NCBI RefSeq assembly: GCF_040530035.1
Contig: NZ_JBEWCD010000003.1
Coordinates: 1-64,000 of the forward strand
Length of the DNA: 64,000 bases
Source: Roseibium sp. HPY-6
GTDB taxonomy: Bacteria > Pseudomonadota > Alphaproteobacteria > Rhizobiales > Stappiaceae
Direction: 5' to 3'
Below, in pieces: positions 18,664-28,518 of the stretch. Numbering within the stretch: the stretch's first letter is position 1; each line of letters opens with the position of its first letter. The notes beneath the pieces were generated by a model. The model was not told the origin of the DNA. It saw nothing but the letters and a program-made list of their open reading frames with translations, and ran no database searches. A program made the position numbers and the translations under genes.

Positions 18664-18876
18664 TTATTCCTTGGTTGAATCGTCGAGCGTGCTGGAGATT
18701 TTTCCAAAGACATCATCGCGCATTGTTGTGCCGATCGGGCCAAGCCCGAGGATGATGATTGTCCCGAGCAGGGCGACAATCATTCCATACTCCATGGTCG
18801 TCGCACCGCTTCTGTCTTTCAAAAATCGGGTTGTCAGCCGTTTGACCGATCCGTCTTTCTTTTGCTCTTTTTTCAA
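18664..18876 (-). CDS. Flp family type IVb pilin
   Basis: Seventy-residue prepilin subunit for a Tad-type pilus. It has a basic leader of about 24 residues, the processing site G24|ATTMEYG with Glu and Tyr at mature positions 5 and 6 as in all Flp pilins, then a 20-residue hydrophobic helix. TadV-type prepilin peptidase would cut after G24. No tad assembly gene is in this window, so it depends on machinery elsewhere or is an orphan copy. It is 42 bp downstream of mutT on the same strand. Confidence 0.9.
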   Translation of the reverse strand: MKKEQKKDGSVKRLTTRFLKDRSGATTMEYGMIVALLGTIIILGLGPIGTTMRDDVFGKISSTLDDSTKE

Positions 18877-18918
18877 TTCAAACGCTCCCGCCCCGCCTGG
18901 GACTGTTGCCTTGCTACC

Positions 18919-19320
18919 TTACACCGCGTCGATCAGATGTGGGATGAGAGGCTCGTCTGCTGCCGGCATCGGATAGTCTCTCAGTCTGATCGCGCGCACC
19001 CACTTCAGGGCCTGGTTTTCCTTACCCATAGGAACACCCTCCCACCTGCGGCAAATGTAAAGTGGCATGAGCAAATGAAAATCTTCATAAGTGTGACTTG
19101 CAAAAGTCAGGGGGGCCAAACATGCTTCGTTAACCTCGATTCCGAGCTCTTCACCAAGTTCCCGGATAAGGGTTTCCTCCGGTCGTTCGCCGGCTTCGAC
19201 TTTCCCCCCCGGAAATTCCCACAATCCTGCCATTGATTTGCCTTCAGGGCGCTGTGCGAGCAGTATTCTGCCGTCAACGTCCACGAGTGCGCAGGCCGCG
19301 ACAAGCACGATCTTGGTCAT
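18919..19320 (-). CDS. MutT/Nudix family NTP pyrophosphatase (8-oxo-dGTP diphosphatase-like)
   Basis: Removes oxidised 8-oxo-dGTP from the nucleotide pool, preventing A:T to C:G transversions. The Nudix box is complete at 39-61 (G39, E45, R53-E54, E57-E58, G60-I61). ALVDVDGRILLAQRPEGK and the C-terminal WV region fit MutT. I start at MTKIVLVAA because the upstream nine codons are not conserved; length is then 133. It lies 82 bp after argJ on the same strand, an arrangement frequent in alphaproteobacteria. Confidence 0.93.
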   Translation of the reverse strand: MTKIVLVAACALVDVDGRILLAQRPEGKSMAGLWEFPGGKVEAGERPEETLIRELGEELGIEVNEACLAPLTFASHTYEDFHLLMPLYICRRWEGVPMGKENQALKWVRAIRLRDYPMPAADEPLIPHLIDAV

Positions 19321-19402
19321 TGCAAATGGTCCAGTTCTAGAATGCACCGCAGGAATTTGTTAAGCACCTTCGGCATTGCCCTGTCAGAAATGCGGAATTT
19401 AA

Positions 19403-20644
19403 TCAGCTGCGATAGTCGCCGTTGATCGCGACATATTCCTTTGTCAGGTCGCAGGTCCAAACGGTTGCGTGACCTTCACCAAGTCCGAGATCCACACGGA
19501 TGGAGATATTTTCAGCCTTCATCACCGCTGATGCGGCCTCTTCGCTGTAGTCGGGATCCCGTTCGCCATCAACAGCGACGCGCACATCACCAAACCAGAT
19601 CGCCAGCTTGTCCCGGTCGGCGGGTTCACCGGCCTTCCCGACAGCCATGACAACGCGGCCCCAGTTCGCATCCTCGCCTGCAACGGCAGTTTTCACCAGA
19701 GGTGAATTCGCGATCGAAAGCGCGATGGTTTTCGCGGAGACATCGCTCTCGGCCCGTTCGACACTGATTTCGACAAGCTTCCGCGCACCTTCACCATCGC
19801 GCACGATTTGCTGGGCCAGATCCTGCATGACGTCCCTCAGGGATGCCCGCAGCACATCCACTCTCGGGTCTTCCATCGTCAGCACGGGGGCAATACCGCA
19901 CGCTTCCGCGGCACCTGTCGCAAACAAAAGAACGGTGTCAGAAGTCGAGGTATCGCTGTCGACGGTTATGGCATTGAAGCTGCCGCCGGTTTCTCCGCTC
20001 AAGAGAGCCTGCAACACATTTTGGGAAATCGCCGCATCCGTGAAGATGAAGGACAGCATGGTCGCCATGTCGGGCGCAATCATGCCGGCGCCTTTTGCGA
20101 TCCCGCTGATCGTCACGGATTGGCCGTCCAGATCGATGCTGCTCGTGGCAACCTTCGGATAGGTGTCCGTCGTCATGATCGCCTTGGCCGCTTCCAGCCA
20201 GGCGCCCGCATCCTGATCCGTGCACAGACCGTCGACGACCTTTTCGAATTTCTCCGCCGGAAGCGATTCGCCGATCACGCCCGTCGACGCCAGAAAAACC
20301 TCGTCGACGGAACAACCGAGAGCCTTTGAAACAATGTCGGCGGACAAATCGACGGCAGCCCTGCCCTTTTTCCCGGTAAAGGCGTTCGCATTGCCGGAAT
20401 TGACGAGAAGCGCACGCGCTGTCCCGCCTTCAAGCCGTTCTTTGCACCAGTCGACGGGAGCGGACGAACAGCGAGACTTGGTGAAAACGCCCGCAACCGT
20501 AGTGCCTTCGGCAAGAGTTGCGAGCAAGACATCTGTCCGGCCTGCATATTTAAGGCCCGCTGCCGCAGTTGAAAACTGAACGCCGGCAATCTCCGGCATG
20601 TCGGGGTAGTACTTTGGAGCGAGCGGTGAAACGGTCGTCGACAT
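19403..20644 (-). CDS. argJ: Glutamate N-acetyltransferase / amino-acid acetyltransferase
   Basis: Bifunctional ornithine acetyltransferase of the cyclic arginine pathway. It recycles acetyl from N-acetylornithine to glutamate. The precursor cleaves itself between Ala194 and Thr195 in the ATML motif, freeing the Thr nucleophile; the oxyanion-hole motif STGVIGE is at 120-126. Length 413 is normal. The gene follows the parvulin gene but a terminator separates them; mutT follows at 82 bp. Confidence 0.96.
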   Translation of the reverse strand: MSTTVSPLAPKYYPDMPEIAGVQFSTAAAGLKYAGRTDVLLATLAEGTTVAGVFTKSRCSSAPVDWCKERLEGGTARALLVNSGNANAFTGKKGRAAVDLSADIVSKALGCSVDEVFLASTGVIGESLPAEKFEKVVDGLCTDQDAGAWLEAAKAIMTTDTYPKVATSSIDLDGQSVTISGIAKGAGMIAPDMATMLSFIFTDAAISQNVLQALLSGETGGSFNAITVDSDTSTSDTVLLFATGAAEACGIAPVLTMEDPRVDVLRASLRDVMQDLAQQIVRDGEGARKLVEISVERAESDVSAKTIALSIANSPLVKTAVAGEDANWGRVVMAVGKAGEPADRDKLAIWFGDVRVAVDGERDPDYSEEAASAVMKAENISIRVDLGLGEGHATVWTCDLTKEYVAINGDYRS

Positions 20645-20741
20645 GACAGCTGTCCCGGTTGTTTGAACTTTCAGGTGTCCTTAAGCAGCGGATCTGGCAA
20701 GCGCAAGTCTTTTCCAAACGTCGAAATCACGCCGCAACACA

Positions 20742-20772
20742 AGAAAAACCCGGCAGCTGCAACTGCCGGGTT
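20742..20772 (-). terminator. Rho-independent terminator of the parvulin gene
   Basis: Stem AACCCGGCAG (20747-20756) and CTGCCGGGTT (20763-20772), a perfect 10-bp pair with a 6-nt loop. On the minus strand it runs into TTTTTCTTG. It lies just past the parvulin stop (20794) and upstream of argJ. Confidence 0.85.
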
Positions 20773-20793
20773 TGCGTCGGGACCGGCCCGGTC

Positions 20794-21657
20794 TTACTCA
20801 GACGCCTGGTCTTGTTCGCTTGGCAGTTCGAGCGTTTCATCAAGAATTTCGACGGCGATCGCATCTTTCAGCTCTGCCATCTTTGCCTCGTACTGTTCAC
20901 GCATGATCTGCTGACGCAATTCTCCGGCAACCTGTTCAAACGCGGGCTTCTCCTGCCGGCGCTTGTCTTCGAGCTTGATCACGTGCCAACCGAACTGGGT
21001 TTCGACGGGCTCTTTCGTGTAGGCACCGGCCTCAAGGGCAAATACGGCATCTTCAAAAGGCTTGACCATCTGTCCCCTTCCGAAATAACCGAGATCCCCA
21101 CCATTCGGACCTGACGGACCGGTCGACTTTTCCTTGGCGAGTTCGACGAAGTCAGCACCGCCATCCAGTTCCTTGATGAGACTTTCGGCTTCAGCCTTGT
21201 CGTTCACCAGAATGTGACGCGCATTGATCTCCTCAGGACCCTCGTAGTCTTTGAATTGTTCCTCATAGGCAGCGCTGAGCACATCGTCGGTTATGCTTCC
21301 GTCGATCTTCTGGGAGATGTAAGCGTTGCGCAGTGCCTGCAACTCGAGGAACTCCACCTGCTTCTTGAATTCCGGATCCTCGTCCAGTCCGTCCTGGCGT
21401 GCCGCTTGTGCAATGAGCTCCATGTCAACAACGACGTCAAGCAGGATCGCGCGCCACTGATCCGGCGGAAAACGCTGCAGTTGCTGGCCAAGGTCTTGTG
21501 CGGCAAAAGCAATATCGGCTTCCGTGATCTCCGCATCTCCAACTTTGGCAACCACATCACCGGGTTCTGCGGCACTGAGGGAGGCGGATCCGAGCGTCAT
21601 GGCCAGGAGGGATACGGCAACAGCCTGGGCCGGCCTGCGCATCGAAATTCGGAACAT
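20794..21657 (-). CDS. Peptidylprolyl isomerase, parvulin type (PrsA/SurA-like)
   Basis: Periplasmic folding factor that isomerises proline bonds of exported proteins. A signal peptide (MFRISMRRPAQAV, hydrophobic core, cut near SLSA|AEPG) comes first. A SurA-N-like helical part follows, then the parvulin domain (about 140-235) with INARHILV, STGPSGPNGGDLGYFGRGQMV and FGWHVIKLED. I start at the ATG at 21657, which gives the signal peptide and has AAGGACA upstream; an upstream frame of 59 codons has no secretion features. Divergent from secA, which suits a shared export theme. Confidence 0.93.
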   Translation of the reverse strand: MFRISMRRPAQAVAVSLLAMTLGSASLSAAEPGDVVAKVGDAEITEADIAFAAQDLGQQLQRFPPDQWRAILLDVVVDMELIAQAARQDGLDEDPEFKKQVEFLELQALRNAYISQKIDGSITDDVLSAAYEEQFKDYEGPEEINARHILVNDKAEAESLIKELDGGADFVELAKEKSTGPSGPNGGDLGYFGRGQMVKPFEDAVFALEAGAYTKEPVETQFGWHVIKLEDKRRQEKPAFEQVAGELRQQIMREQYEAKMAELKDAIAVEILDETLELPSEQDQASE

Positions 21658-21738
21658 GAGATGTCCTTTACAAATAGGATCGGTAATTTTAATCCCCTCA
21701 TTCCGGAGGGCGTGGGTACTTTGCCTATTCCTGCGGCG

Positions 21739-21767
21739 TTGACAAGCATAGAGCCCCCTCTTATCTG
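21739..21767 (+). promoter_or_regulatory. Candidate secA promoter
   Basis: A consensus TTGACA (21739-21744) is followed after 17 bp by TATCTG (21762-21767), pointing to secA about 155 bp downstream. The -35 is perfect; the -10 is weak. Confidence 0.4.
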
Positions 21768-21923
21768 TCGGGCGTCCCTGCTTTGGGCCGGGATGGCATC
21801 TTTTCGGCCGCGTTAACCGGCCAGCGCGTTGCACTTGGCGGCAACGTGTACAGCAATTGAGACGATTTCATGGGCGGGCACCAGATTGCCAGTTGGTGCC
21901 GCCTGGTAGGGAAGGACCGCCAC

Positions 21924-24698
21924 ATGGCCGGCCTTGGCGCATTAGCACGTAAGCTTTTCGGTTCGGCGAACGACCGGAAGATCAAGACATTCCGGGCAAG
22001 AGTTGACGAAATCAACGCCCTCGAGCCGGAGGTTCAGGGCTTGTCCGACGAGGCCCTGAAGGCACGCACGGACGACTTCCGCAGCCAACTGCAAAATGGC
22101 GCGAGCATCGAGGACATTCTTGTCCCGGCCTTTGCGACAGTGCGGGAAGCGGCAAAGCGTGCGCTTGGGCAGCGGCATTACGACGTCCAGCTCATTGGCG
22201 GCATGGTCCTCAATTCCGGCCAGATCGCCGAAATGCGCACTGGTGAAGGCAAGACACTGGTCGCGACCGCACCCGTCTATCTGAATGCGTTGACCGGAAA
22301 CGGCGTTCACGTCGTCACGGTGAACGACTATCTCGCCCAACGCGACAGCGAATGGATGGGGCAGGTTTACAAGTTCCTCGGCCTGACCGTCGGCTGCATT
22401 ACCCATGGCCTTTCAGACGATGAGCGCCGTGCAGCCTACGAAGCGGATGTCACTTACGGCACGAACAACGAGTTCGGCTTTGACTATCTGCGCGACAACA
22501 TGAAGCACGACCGGGCGTCGATGGTTCAACGCGACCATTCCTTTGCGATCGTCGATGAGGTCGACTCGATCCTGGTCGATGAAGCAAGAACACCACTGAT
22601 CATCTCAGGCCCCCTGGAAGACCGCTCGGAATTCTACAACACGGTCGATGCGTTCATCCCGTTGTTGACAGAAGAAGACTACGAGCTCGACGAGAAGCAG
22701 CGCTCTGCAACGTTCACGGAAGCCGGCAACGAAAAGCTCGAGGGACTGCTGAGGGAAGCAGAACTCTTGAAGGGTGACTCCCTATATGATGTGGAAAACG
22801 TCTCGATCGTTCACCACCTCCAGCAGGCTCTGAAGGCGCACAAGCTGTTCCAGCGCGACAAGGACTATATCGTCCGGAACGGTGAAGTGGTTATCATCGA
22901 TGAATTCACCGGCCGGATGATGCCCGGACGCCGGTTCTCGGAAGGCCTGCACCAGGCGTTAGAGGCGCGTGAAAAGGTTCGTATTCAGCCCGAGAACCAG
23001 ACGCTCGCGTCGATCACGTTCCAGAACTACTTCCGCATGTATGACAAGCTTGCGGGCATGACCGGGACCGCGGCAACCGAAGCTGACGAGTTTGCGGACA
23101 TCTACAAGCTTGAAGTCGTTGAAATTCCAACCAACGTGACCGTGAAGCGCATTGATGACGACGACGAGGTCTACCGGACCGTCCAGGAAAAGTTCAATGC
23201 GATCGCCATGCTTATTGACGACTGCAAGGAGCGCGGACAACCCATTCTGGTCGGTACCACCTCGATCGAAAAATCGGAATTTCTAGCCGAACTTCTGAAG
23301 AAGCACGGCTACAAGCAGATTGATCTTAGCGACCCTGCGGCCTTCGCGGCCGCCCAGAAGAAGGACGGCGGCAAGTCGAAGATCTTCTCGGTTCTGAACG
23401 CTAGATACCACGAGCAGGAAGCATTCATCGTCGCTCAGGCCGGTCTGCCCGGCGCTGTTACCATCGCGACGAACATGGCCGGCCGCGGCACCGATATTCA
23501 GCTCGGCGGCAATGCCGACATGCAGATTGCAATGGAACTTGGAGACATGCCGGAAGGCGCGGAGCGGTCTGCCAAGGAAGCCAAGATCCGTTCGGAGGTC
23601 GAAGCCCTCAAGGACAAGGCCTTGAATGCGGGCGGGCTCTATGTCATCGGGACGGAGCGGCATGAAAGCCGTCGGATCGACAACCAGCTTCGCGGACGCT
23701 CGGGCCGTCAGGGTGATCCGGGGCACTCGAAGTTCTTCCTGTCGCTACAAGATGATCTGATGCGCATCTTCGGATCCGAGCGCATGGATTCCATGCTTCA
23801 GAAGCTCGGGTTGGAAGAAGGCGAAGCCATTATCCACCCGTGGATCAACAAGGCGCTTGAAAAGGCCCAGCAGAAAGTTGAAGCCCGGAACTTTGATATC
23901 CGCAAAAACCTTCTGAAATTCGATGACGTGATGAACGACCAGCGGAAAGTCGTTTTCGAACAACGCATCGAACTGATGGACGGCGAAGCGATCCAGGATG
24001 CCGTGACCGACATGCGCCACGACGTGATCGATGATCTCGTCGCCGCTCACATTCCCGAAAAGGCCTATCCGGAACAATGGGATACCGATGGCTTGCAAGA
24101 GGAAGTCCAGAAATACCTGAACATGGATCTTCCGGTGAAGGACTGGGCGGCAGAAGAAGGCATTGCCGAAGAAGAAGTGAAAGACCGCCTGCGCCGGACG
24201 GCCGACGAGGCCATGGCTCAGAAGGTTGCCAAATACACGCCAGACATCATGCGTCAGGTCGAAAAGGCAATATTGCTCCAGACGCTGGACAATCTATGGC
24301 GCGAACACCTGGCCAATCTTGATCATCTGCGGTCCGTCGTCGGGTTCCGCGGCTACGCACAGCGTGACCCGCTCCAGGAATACAAGACAGAAGCATTTAC
24401 ACTGTTCGAGTCCATGCTGGCACAGCTTCGCCAGATGACGACTGCGCAGTTGTTGCGTGTTGAACTTGTAACGGAACAGCCTCCGCAGATGCCGGAGCAA
24501 CCCGAAATGCATGCGCACCACATCAACCCGACAACAGGGGAAGATGAGATGGCGGTGGCCGACGCGCAGCTCAGGCCAGTACCTCCTGGTGAACGGGATC
24601 CGCAAGATCCCTCGACTTGGGGCAAAGTCGGCCGGAACGAGCTGTGTCCTTGCGGCTCAGGCAAGAAATACAAGCATTGCCACGGCGCGCTCAACTGA
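21924..24698 (+). CDS. secA: Preprotein translocase ATPase SecA
   Basis: Motor that pushes unfolded preproteins through SecYEG at the inner membrane. The 924 residues hold Walker A (MRTGEGKT, 104-111), the DEVDS Walker B-like block, helicase motifs including [15 protein letters not shown] and [11 protein letters not shown], and a C-terminal zinc motif [14 protein letters not shown] that binds SecB and lipid. I chose the ATG giving [13 protein letters not shown], preceded by GGGAAGGA; an ATG 18 codons earlier adds unrelated residues. Followed by a strong terminator. Confidence 0.98.
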   Translation: MAGLGALARKLFGSANDRKIKTFRARVDEINALEPEVQGLSDEALKARTDDFRSQLQNGASIEDILVPAFATVREAAKRALGQRHYDVQLIGGMVLNSGQIAEMRTGEGKTLVATAPVYLNALTGNGVHVVTVNDYLAQRDSEWMGQVYKFLGLTVGCITHGLSDDERRAAYEADVTYGTNNEFGFDYLRDNMKHDRASMVQRDHSFAIVDEVDSILVDEARTPLIISGPLEDRSEFYNTVDAFIPLLTEEDYELDEKQRSATFTEAGNEKLEGLLREAELLKGDSLYDVENVSIVHHLQQALKAHKLFQRDKDYIVRNGEVVIIDEFTGRMMPGRRFSEGLHQALEAREKVRIQPENQTLASITFQNYFRMYDKLAGMTGTAATEADEFADIYKLEVVEIPTNVTVKRIDDDDEVYRTVQEKFNAIAMLIDDCKERGQPILVGTTSIEKSEFLAELLKKHGYKQIDLSDPAAFAAAQKKDGGKSKIFSVLNARYHEQEAFIVAQAGLPGAVTIATNMAGRGTDIQLGGNADMQIAMELGDMPEGAERSAKEAKIRSEVEALKDKALNAGGLYVIGTERHESRRIDNQLRGRSGRQGDPGHSKFFLSLQDDLMRIFGSERMDSMLQKLGLEEGEAIIHPWINKALEKAQQKVEARNFDIRKNLLKFDDVMNDQRKVVFEQRIELMDGEAIQDAVTDMRHDVIDDLVAAHIPEKAYPEQWDTDGLQEEVQKYLNMDLPVKDWAAEEGIAEEEVKDRLRRTADEAMAQKVAKYTPDIMRQVEKAILLQTLDNLWREHLANLDHLRSVVGFRGYAQRDPLQEYKTEAFTLFESMLAQLRQMTTAQLLRVELVTEQPPQMPEQPEMHAHHINPTTGEDEMAVADAQLRPVPPGERDPQDPSTWGKVGRNELCPCGSGKKYKHCHGALN

Positions 24699-24723
24699 TC
24701 GAGCTACTTTGAACGAAAATCTC

Positions 24724-24752
24724 AAAGCGGCGCCATAGTGCGCCGCTTTTTT
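24724..24752 (+). terminator. Rho-independent terminator of secA
   Basis: Perfect 9-bp stem AAAGCGGCG (24724-24732) and CGCCGCTTT (24741-24749) with an 8-nt loop, running into TTTTTT. It begins 25 bp after the secA stop. Confidence 0.9.
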
Positions 24753-25122
24753 CGTCTGCACCTCTTCGGACACGATACGGCTTCGAGATGTCACATCGGG
24801 CCAGGGGATCACTTCATGCGGCGCCACCCGACGTACCATTGATTTTCAACCCGCTGGTTCTTGCCGTGCCCCCGTTCGAACGCATGTCTTTTAGTTACTG
24901 GCTCAATACAACTTCAAAAAGATCGCACGACAAGAACAACTCAAACTGCTCGAGAGTAGCGAAGCCCTTGAGGCAAATTGTTGTGTCGGAAAGGAACATG
25001 CATTACCTTACGTCACCAACGGAACATGTGGGTTTGGGTTCTCGGTTTAGGCGACAACAAGACCAATAAGTGCTGCGTCCTGTGGAGCTGCAAAGCCATA
25101 CGCGATAGCGAGGCCGTGCAGA
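24753..25122. other. Intergenic region upstream of the radical SAM gene
   Basis: About 370 bp without a recognisable gene. It must contain the promoter of the rightward radical SAM/glycosyltransferase set. Composition is less GC-rich than the flanks. I find no convincing -35/-10 pair, palindrome or riboswitch-like fold by eye. Confidence 0.45.
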
Positions 25123-26892
25123 ATGGGTAAGTTTCATATCGAAATCATCAAGCCGTCCCATTACGACGATGACGGCTATGTCTTGCAATGGTGGAAAGCC
25201 TGGATCCCTTCAAATTCAATGGCTTGTCTTTACGCCATTGCGCAGGATTGTGCCGCGCGCACGGTCCTCGGTGCGGACACTGAGATTGCCGTTGGCGCCT
25301 ATGATGAAATGACAATGCGCGTCCCGCTCCGCCAGATCATCGAGAAGACCAGAGACGGTCGCGGGATTGTATGTCTGGTGGGCGTTCAGTCCAACCAGTT
25401 TCCAAGGGCACTTGATATTGCCCGGCAGCTCAGGCAGGAAAACGTGACCGTCATCATGGGCGGTTTTCATGTTTCCGGATGCCTCTCCATGTTGAAGGAC
25501 ATTCCCAGCGACTTGCAGGAAGCAATCGACATGGGAGTGGTTCTTTTCGCTGGAGAAGCCGAAGAGCACTTCGAGGCTCTGCTCAAAGAAGCGGCGGATG
25601 GCCGTTTGAAGCTTGTCTACAACGTGATGCACGACTTGCCAGGACTGCAACAGCAGGTGCCGCCCCTGTTGCCTCAGTCCATTGTCCGCAAATACGATGG
25701 CAGTCTTTCCTCGTTCGACGCGGGACGCGGGTGTCCGTTCCAGTGCTCCTTCTGCACGATCATCAACGTACAGGGAAGGAAATCGCGCTGGCGCGACGCT
25801 GACGATATCGAGAAGCTGATCAGGGCCAACCACGCGCAGGGCATCACGTCCTTCTTCATCACCGACGACAACTTTGCCCGCAACAAGAACTGGGAGCCGA
25901 TTTTCGACCGCATTATCGAGCTGAAGGAACAGGATGGGATCCGCATTCATTTCCTGATCCAGATCGACACGCTTGCGCATCGCTTGCCTGGCTTTGTCGA
26001 CAAGGCGGCGCGCGCCGGCTGCACTCATGTGTTCATCGGGCTGGAAAGCATCAACCCCGAAAACCTCGCTCACATGAAGAAGGGGCAGAACCGCATCACC
26101 GAATACCGGAAGATGTTTCAGCTCTGGAAAGAGGCCGGGATCATGACCTATGCGGGCTTCATCATGGGCCTACCGAACGACACACCTGAAAGCATCCGCC
26201 GTGATATCGAGATCATTCAGCGGGAATTGCCCGTCGACATGCTTGAATTCACCATGCTCACCCCATTGCCGGGCTCCGAGGACCATCAGAAACTCTACGA
26301 AAAGGGAATATGGCTCGACCCCGACCTCAACCGGTACGACCTGGAACACACGACGTGCGAACACCCGATCATGAGTGCGGAGCTTTGGCAGCAGACCTAT
26401 AGGGACATCTGGGACTGGTACTACACGGACGAGCATGTCGAGACACTGATGCGCCGGAATGTGGCATATGGCATCAAGCCTGTCAGGGTGTGGCGGCTCT
26501 GCCTGCAGATTTACGGTGCGATGCGCTTCGAGGGTGTGCATCCACAACAATGCGGCTATTTCAGATACAAGGATCGGCGTCAGCGCAGACCGGGCTTCAA
26601 GCGCTGGCCAGCAGTTATCCATTATCCTGCCTTTGCATATGAAAGCCTTGTGAAATACCTCCGCTTTGGTCAATACGGATGGAAAATCCATCGGCTGAGA
26701 AAGCGGATCCAACAAGATCCTCAAGGCGCAAACTACTCGGATTTCGCCATTCAGCCGGTAACGGACGCAGAGAGTGAAAATCTAGAGATTTTCACTCTAA
26801 ACGACGCCGCCAAGGAGGCCGTCGCGAAGGCAAAGCGGCAAAAGGAGATCCTCGGAAAAACAAAGCCCAGGGAGAAAACGGTCTCCGCGTGA
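25123..26892 (+). CDS. B12-binding domain radical SAM protein
   Basis: Predicted cobalamin-type radical SAM enzyme (589 residues). An N-terminal B12-binding-like Rossmann region (about 1-170) ends in the VTVIMGGFHVSG block. It lacks DxHxxG, as is usual in the BchE/HpnP-like group. The [4Fe-4S] motif is C204-x3-C208-x2-C211 (CPFQCSFC), followed by a barrel with FITDDNFARN and FIGLESINPE. A long C-terminal part (about 430-589), with many aromatic then basic residues, is not assignable. It leads a rightward run into glycosyltransferase, GtrA and ArnT-like genes, suggesting lipid or glycolipid modification. The substrate is unknown. Confidence 0.85.
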   Translation: MGKFHIEIIKPSHYDDDGYVLQWWKAWIPSNSMACLYAIAQDCAARTVLGADTEIAVGAYDEMTMRVPLRQIIEKTRDGRGIVCLVGVQSNQFPRALDIARQLRQENVTVIMGGFHVSGCLSMLKDIPSDLQEAIDMGVVLFAGEAEEHFEALLKEAADGRLKLVYNVMHDLPGLQQQVPPLLPQSIVRKYDGSLSSFDAGRGCPFQCSFCTIINVQGRKSRWRDADDIEKLIRANHAQGITSFFITDDNFARNKNWEPIFDRIIELKEQDGIRIHFLIQIDTLAHRLPGFVDKAARAGCTHVFIGLESINPENLAHMKKGQNRITEYRKMFQLWKEAGIMTYAGFIMGLPNDTPESIRRDIEIIQRELPVDMLEFTMLTPLPGSEDHQKLYEKGIWLDPDLNRYDLEHTTCEHPIMSAELWQQTYRDIWDWYYTDEHVETLMRRNVAYGIKPVRVWRLCLQIYGAMRFEGVHPQQCGYFRYKDRRQRRPGFKRWPAVIHYPAFAYESLVKYLRFGQYGWKIHRLRKRIQQDPQGANYSDFAIQPVTDAESENLEIFTLNDAAKEAVAKAKRQKEILGKTKPREKTVSA

Positions 26893-27027
26893 GTGCAACA
26901 GTTTGCACAGCACCTGGCGACTACCTGTGCAACGGTGTCCGGCGGACACAGCTTGGGCTGGCCTTTTTCCTGAAATTGCGGCAGGTTGCGCCAAGCATCT
27001 TTGCCTCGATTCAGACCTGACACCTTG

Positions 27028-28059
27028 ATGAACAAGACGGCTTCCTCAAAAATCTACGTCTCGCGTCGGGAGACAGCAAGACCGGCGAATCCTTTGCTGA
27101 GCGTGATTGTTCCCGTCTATAACGAAGAAGACGTGATAGGCGATTTTCTTGAAGCGACGCGCCCAGTCCTCGAAAAAACAGGACTTGCTTACGAGTACGT
27201 GTTCATCGACGACGGCAGCCGCGATACGACTGCTGATTTTCTGTCCGAAAAACTCAAAAACGGTCTTCCGGGCCGGTTGCTCGGCCTGTCACGGAACTTC
27301 GGCAAGGAAGCTGCCTTGTCCGCGGGCCTGGAGGCGGTGCGCGGAGACATAACCGTCATCATGGACGCCGATCTTCAGGACCCACCGGAACTGATTTTGC
27401 AGATGCTGGACGGCTGGCGCGCGGGATATGACGTTATCTACGGTCTTCGGGTCGACAGATCGTCCGACACGGTGCTCAAACGCTCTACCGCGAACATGTT
27501 CTATAAGCTGTTCAACAAGCTGGCGAATATCGATATGCCGGCCAATGCCGGTGACTATCGCCTGATCGACCGGGCGGTCATCGACGCGCTCCTGCGGCTT
27601 CCCGAACGCAATCGGTTCATGAAGGGACTGTTCGCCTGGGTCGGTTTTCCGGCCATGGCGATTCCTTATGAACGGCCAGCCAGAAAGGCCGGGAGCGGAA
27701 AATTCAATTACTGGAAGCTCTGGAATTTCGCTCTTGATGGCTTGACCGGCTTCACGACATTGCCGCTACGCGTTTGGTTCTACGGCGGCGCAGCAATTTC
27801 CTTCGGAGCTTTTGCCTACGCAATTTATCTCACAGTCCGCACATCCATTTTTGGTGTCGACCTTCCGGGCTATGCCTCCCTGATGGTTGCGCTCCTGTTC
27901 TTTTCGGGTGTCCAGCTTCTATCGATCGGAATGATCGGGGAATACATCGCGCGCCTTTTCAACGAAGCCAAGCAGCGTCCGGTTTATATCCTGCAGGATG
28001 TCATCGAAGGCGAACAACAAAAAAACGAAGAGACCGGTAAGGGCGCAGATGCTGGCTAA
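27028..28059 (+). CDS. Glycosyltransferase family 2, polyprenyl-phosphate sugar transferase type
   Basis: Predicted membrane enzyme moving a sugar from a nucleotide to polyprenyl phosphate, like GtrB, ArnC or DPM1. The GT2 domain starts at LLSVIVPVYNEEDVIGDF, has DDGSRDTT and the metal-binding DADLQDPPE. Two C-terminal membrane helices follow (about 230-310), and a basic charged tail. I chose the ATG at 27028; a TTG start at 26986 is possible, with no clear ribosome site for either. It overlaps the GtrA gene by 11 bp. The lipid-linked sugar would feed the GtrA and GT39-like proteins. Confidence 0.9.
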   Translation: MNKTASSKIYVSRRETARPANPLLSVIVPVYNEEDVIGDFLEATRPVLEKTGLAYEYVFIDDGSRDTTADFLSEKLKNGLPGRLLGLSRNFGKEAALSAGLEAVRGDITVIMDADLQDPPELILQMLDGWRAGYDVIYGLRVDRSSDTVLKRSTANMFYKLFNKLANIDMPANAGDYRLIDRAVIDALLRLPERNRFMKGLFAWVGFPAMAIPYERPARKAGSGKFNYWKLWNFALDGLTGFTTLPLRVWFYGGAAISFGAFAYAIYLTVRTSIFGVDLPGYASLMVALLFFSGVQLLSIGMIGEYIARLFNEAKQRPVYILQDVIEGEQQKNEETGKGADAG

Positions 28060-28480
28060 GGTGAATCGCGAAACCCTGAAAACCGAAGGTGCTGCGGCAG
28101 GAAAATTCGCGATTATCGGCATTCTCGCCACGCTCACGCATGCGGTTGTTGCCTCGGTCTTGTTCGAAACGAAGCTTCTCGCTGTAGTCCCTTCGAATGT
28201 CTGCGGCTTTCTCGCAGCCTTCACGGTCTCCTTCAGCGGACACTATTACTGGAGCTTCAATCACTTGAGGCAGGCGGGAACCATGTTGAAAACCATGACG
28301 CGGTTCCTGATCATCTCCATCAGCGGATTCGCGCTTAATTCCATAATCCTTGCTATCTGGCTTGCATTTGCCCCTTGGCCCGAGATCTACGGCCTCTGGC
28401 TCGCAATTGCCGTGGTGCCGGCGTTTTCCTTTGTTGGCGCCAGGCTCTGGGCCTTCGCCCATCATCCGGCAGCCTCCTGA
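28049..28480 (+). CDS. GtrA family membrane protein
   Basis: Small protein (143 residues) with four membrane helices, predicted to flip polyprenyl-linked sugars across the inner membrane. FAIIGILATLTHAVVA, VCGFLAAFTVSFSGHYYWSF and RFLIISISGFALN are typical GtrA blocks. I start at the ATG at 28049, which has AAGGG upstream and overlaps the glycosyltransferase stop by 11 bp; a longer start would overlap far more. Function in this set is inferred. Confidence 0.88.
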   Translation: MLAKVNRETLKTEGAAAGKFAIIGILATLTHAVVASVLFETKLLAVVPSNVCGFLAAFTVSFSGHYYWSFNHLRQAGTMLKTMTRFLIISISGFALNSIILAIWLAFAPWPEIYGLWLAIAVVPAFSFVGARLWAFAHHPAAS

Positions 28481-28518
28481 AGAAACACGGTTCAAGCGAC
28501 CGCAAAAGGGAAAACAGA

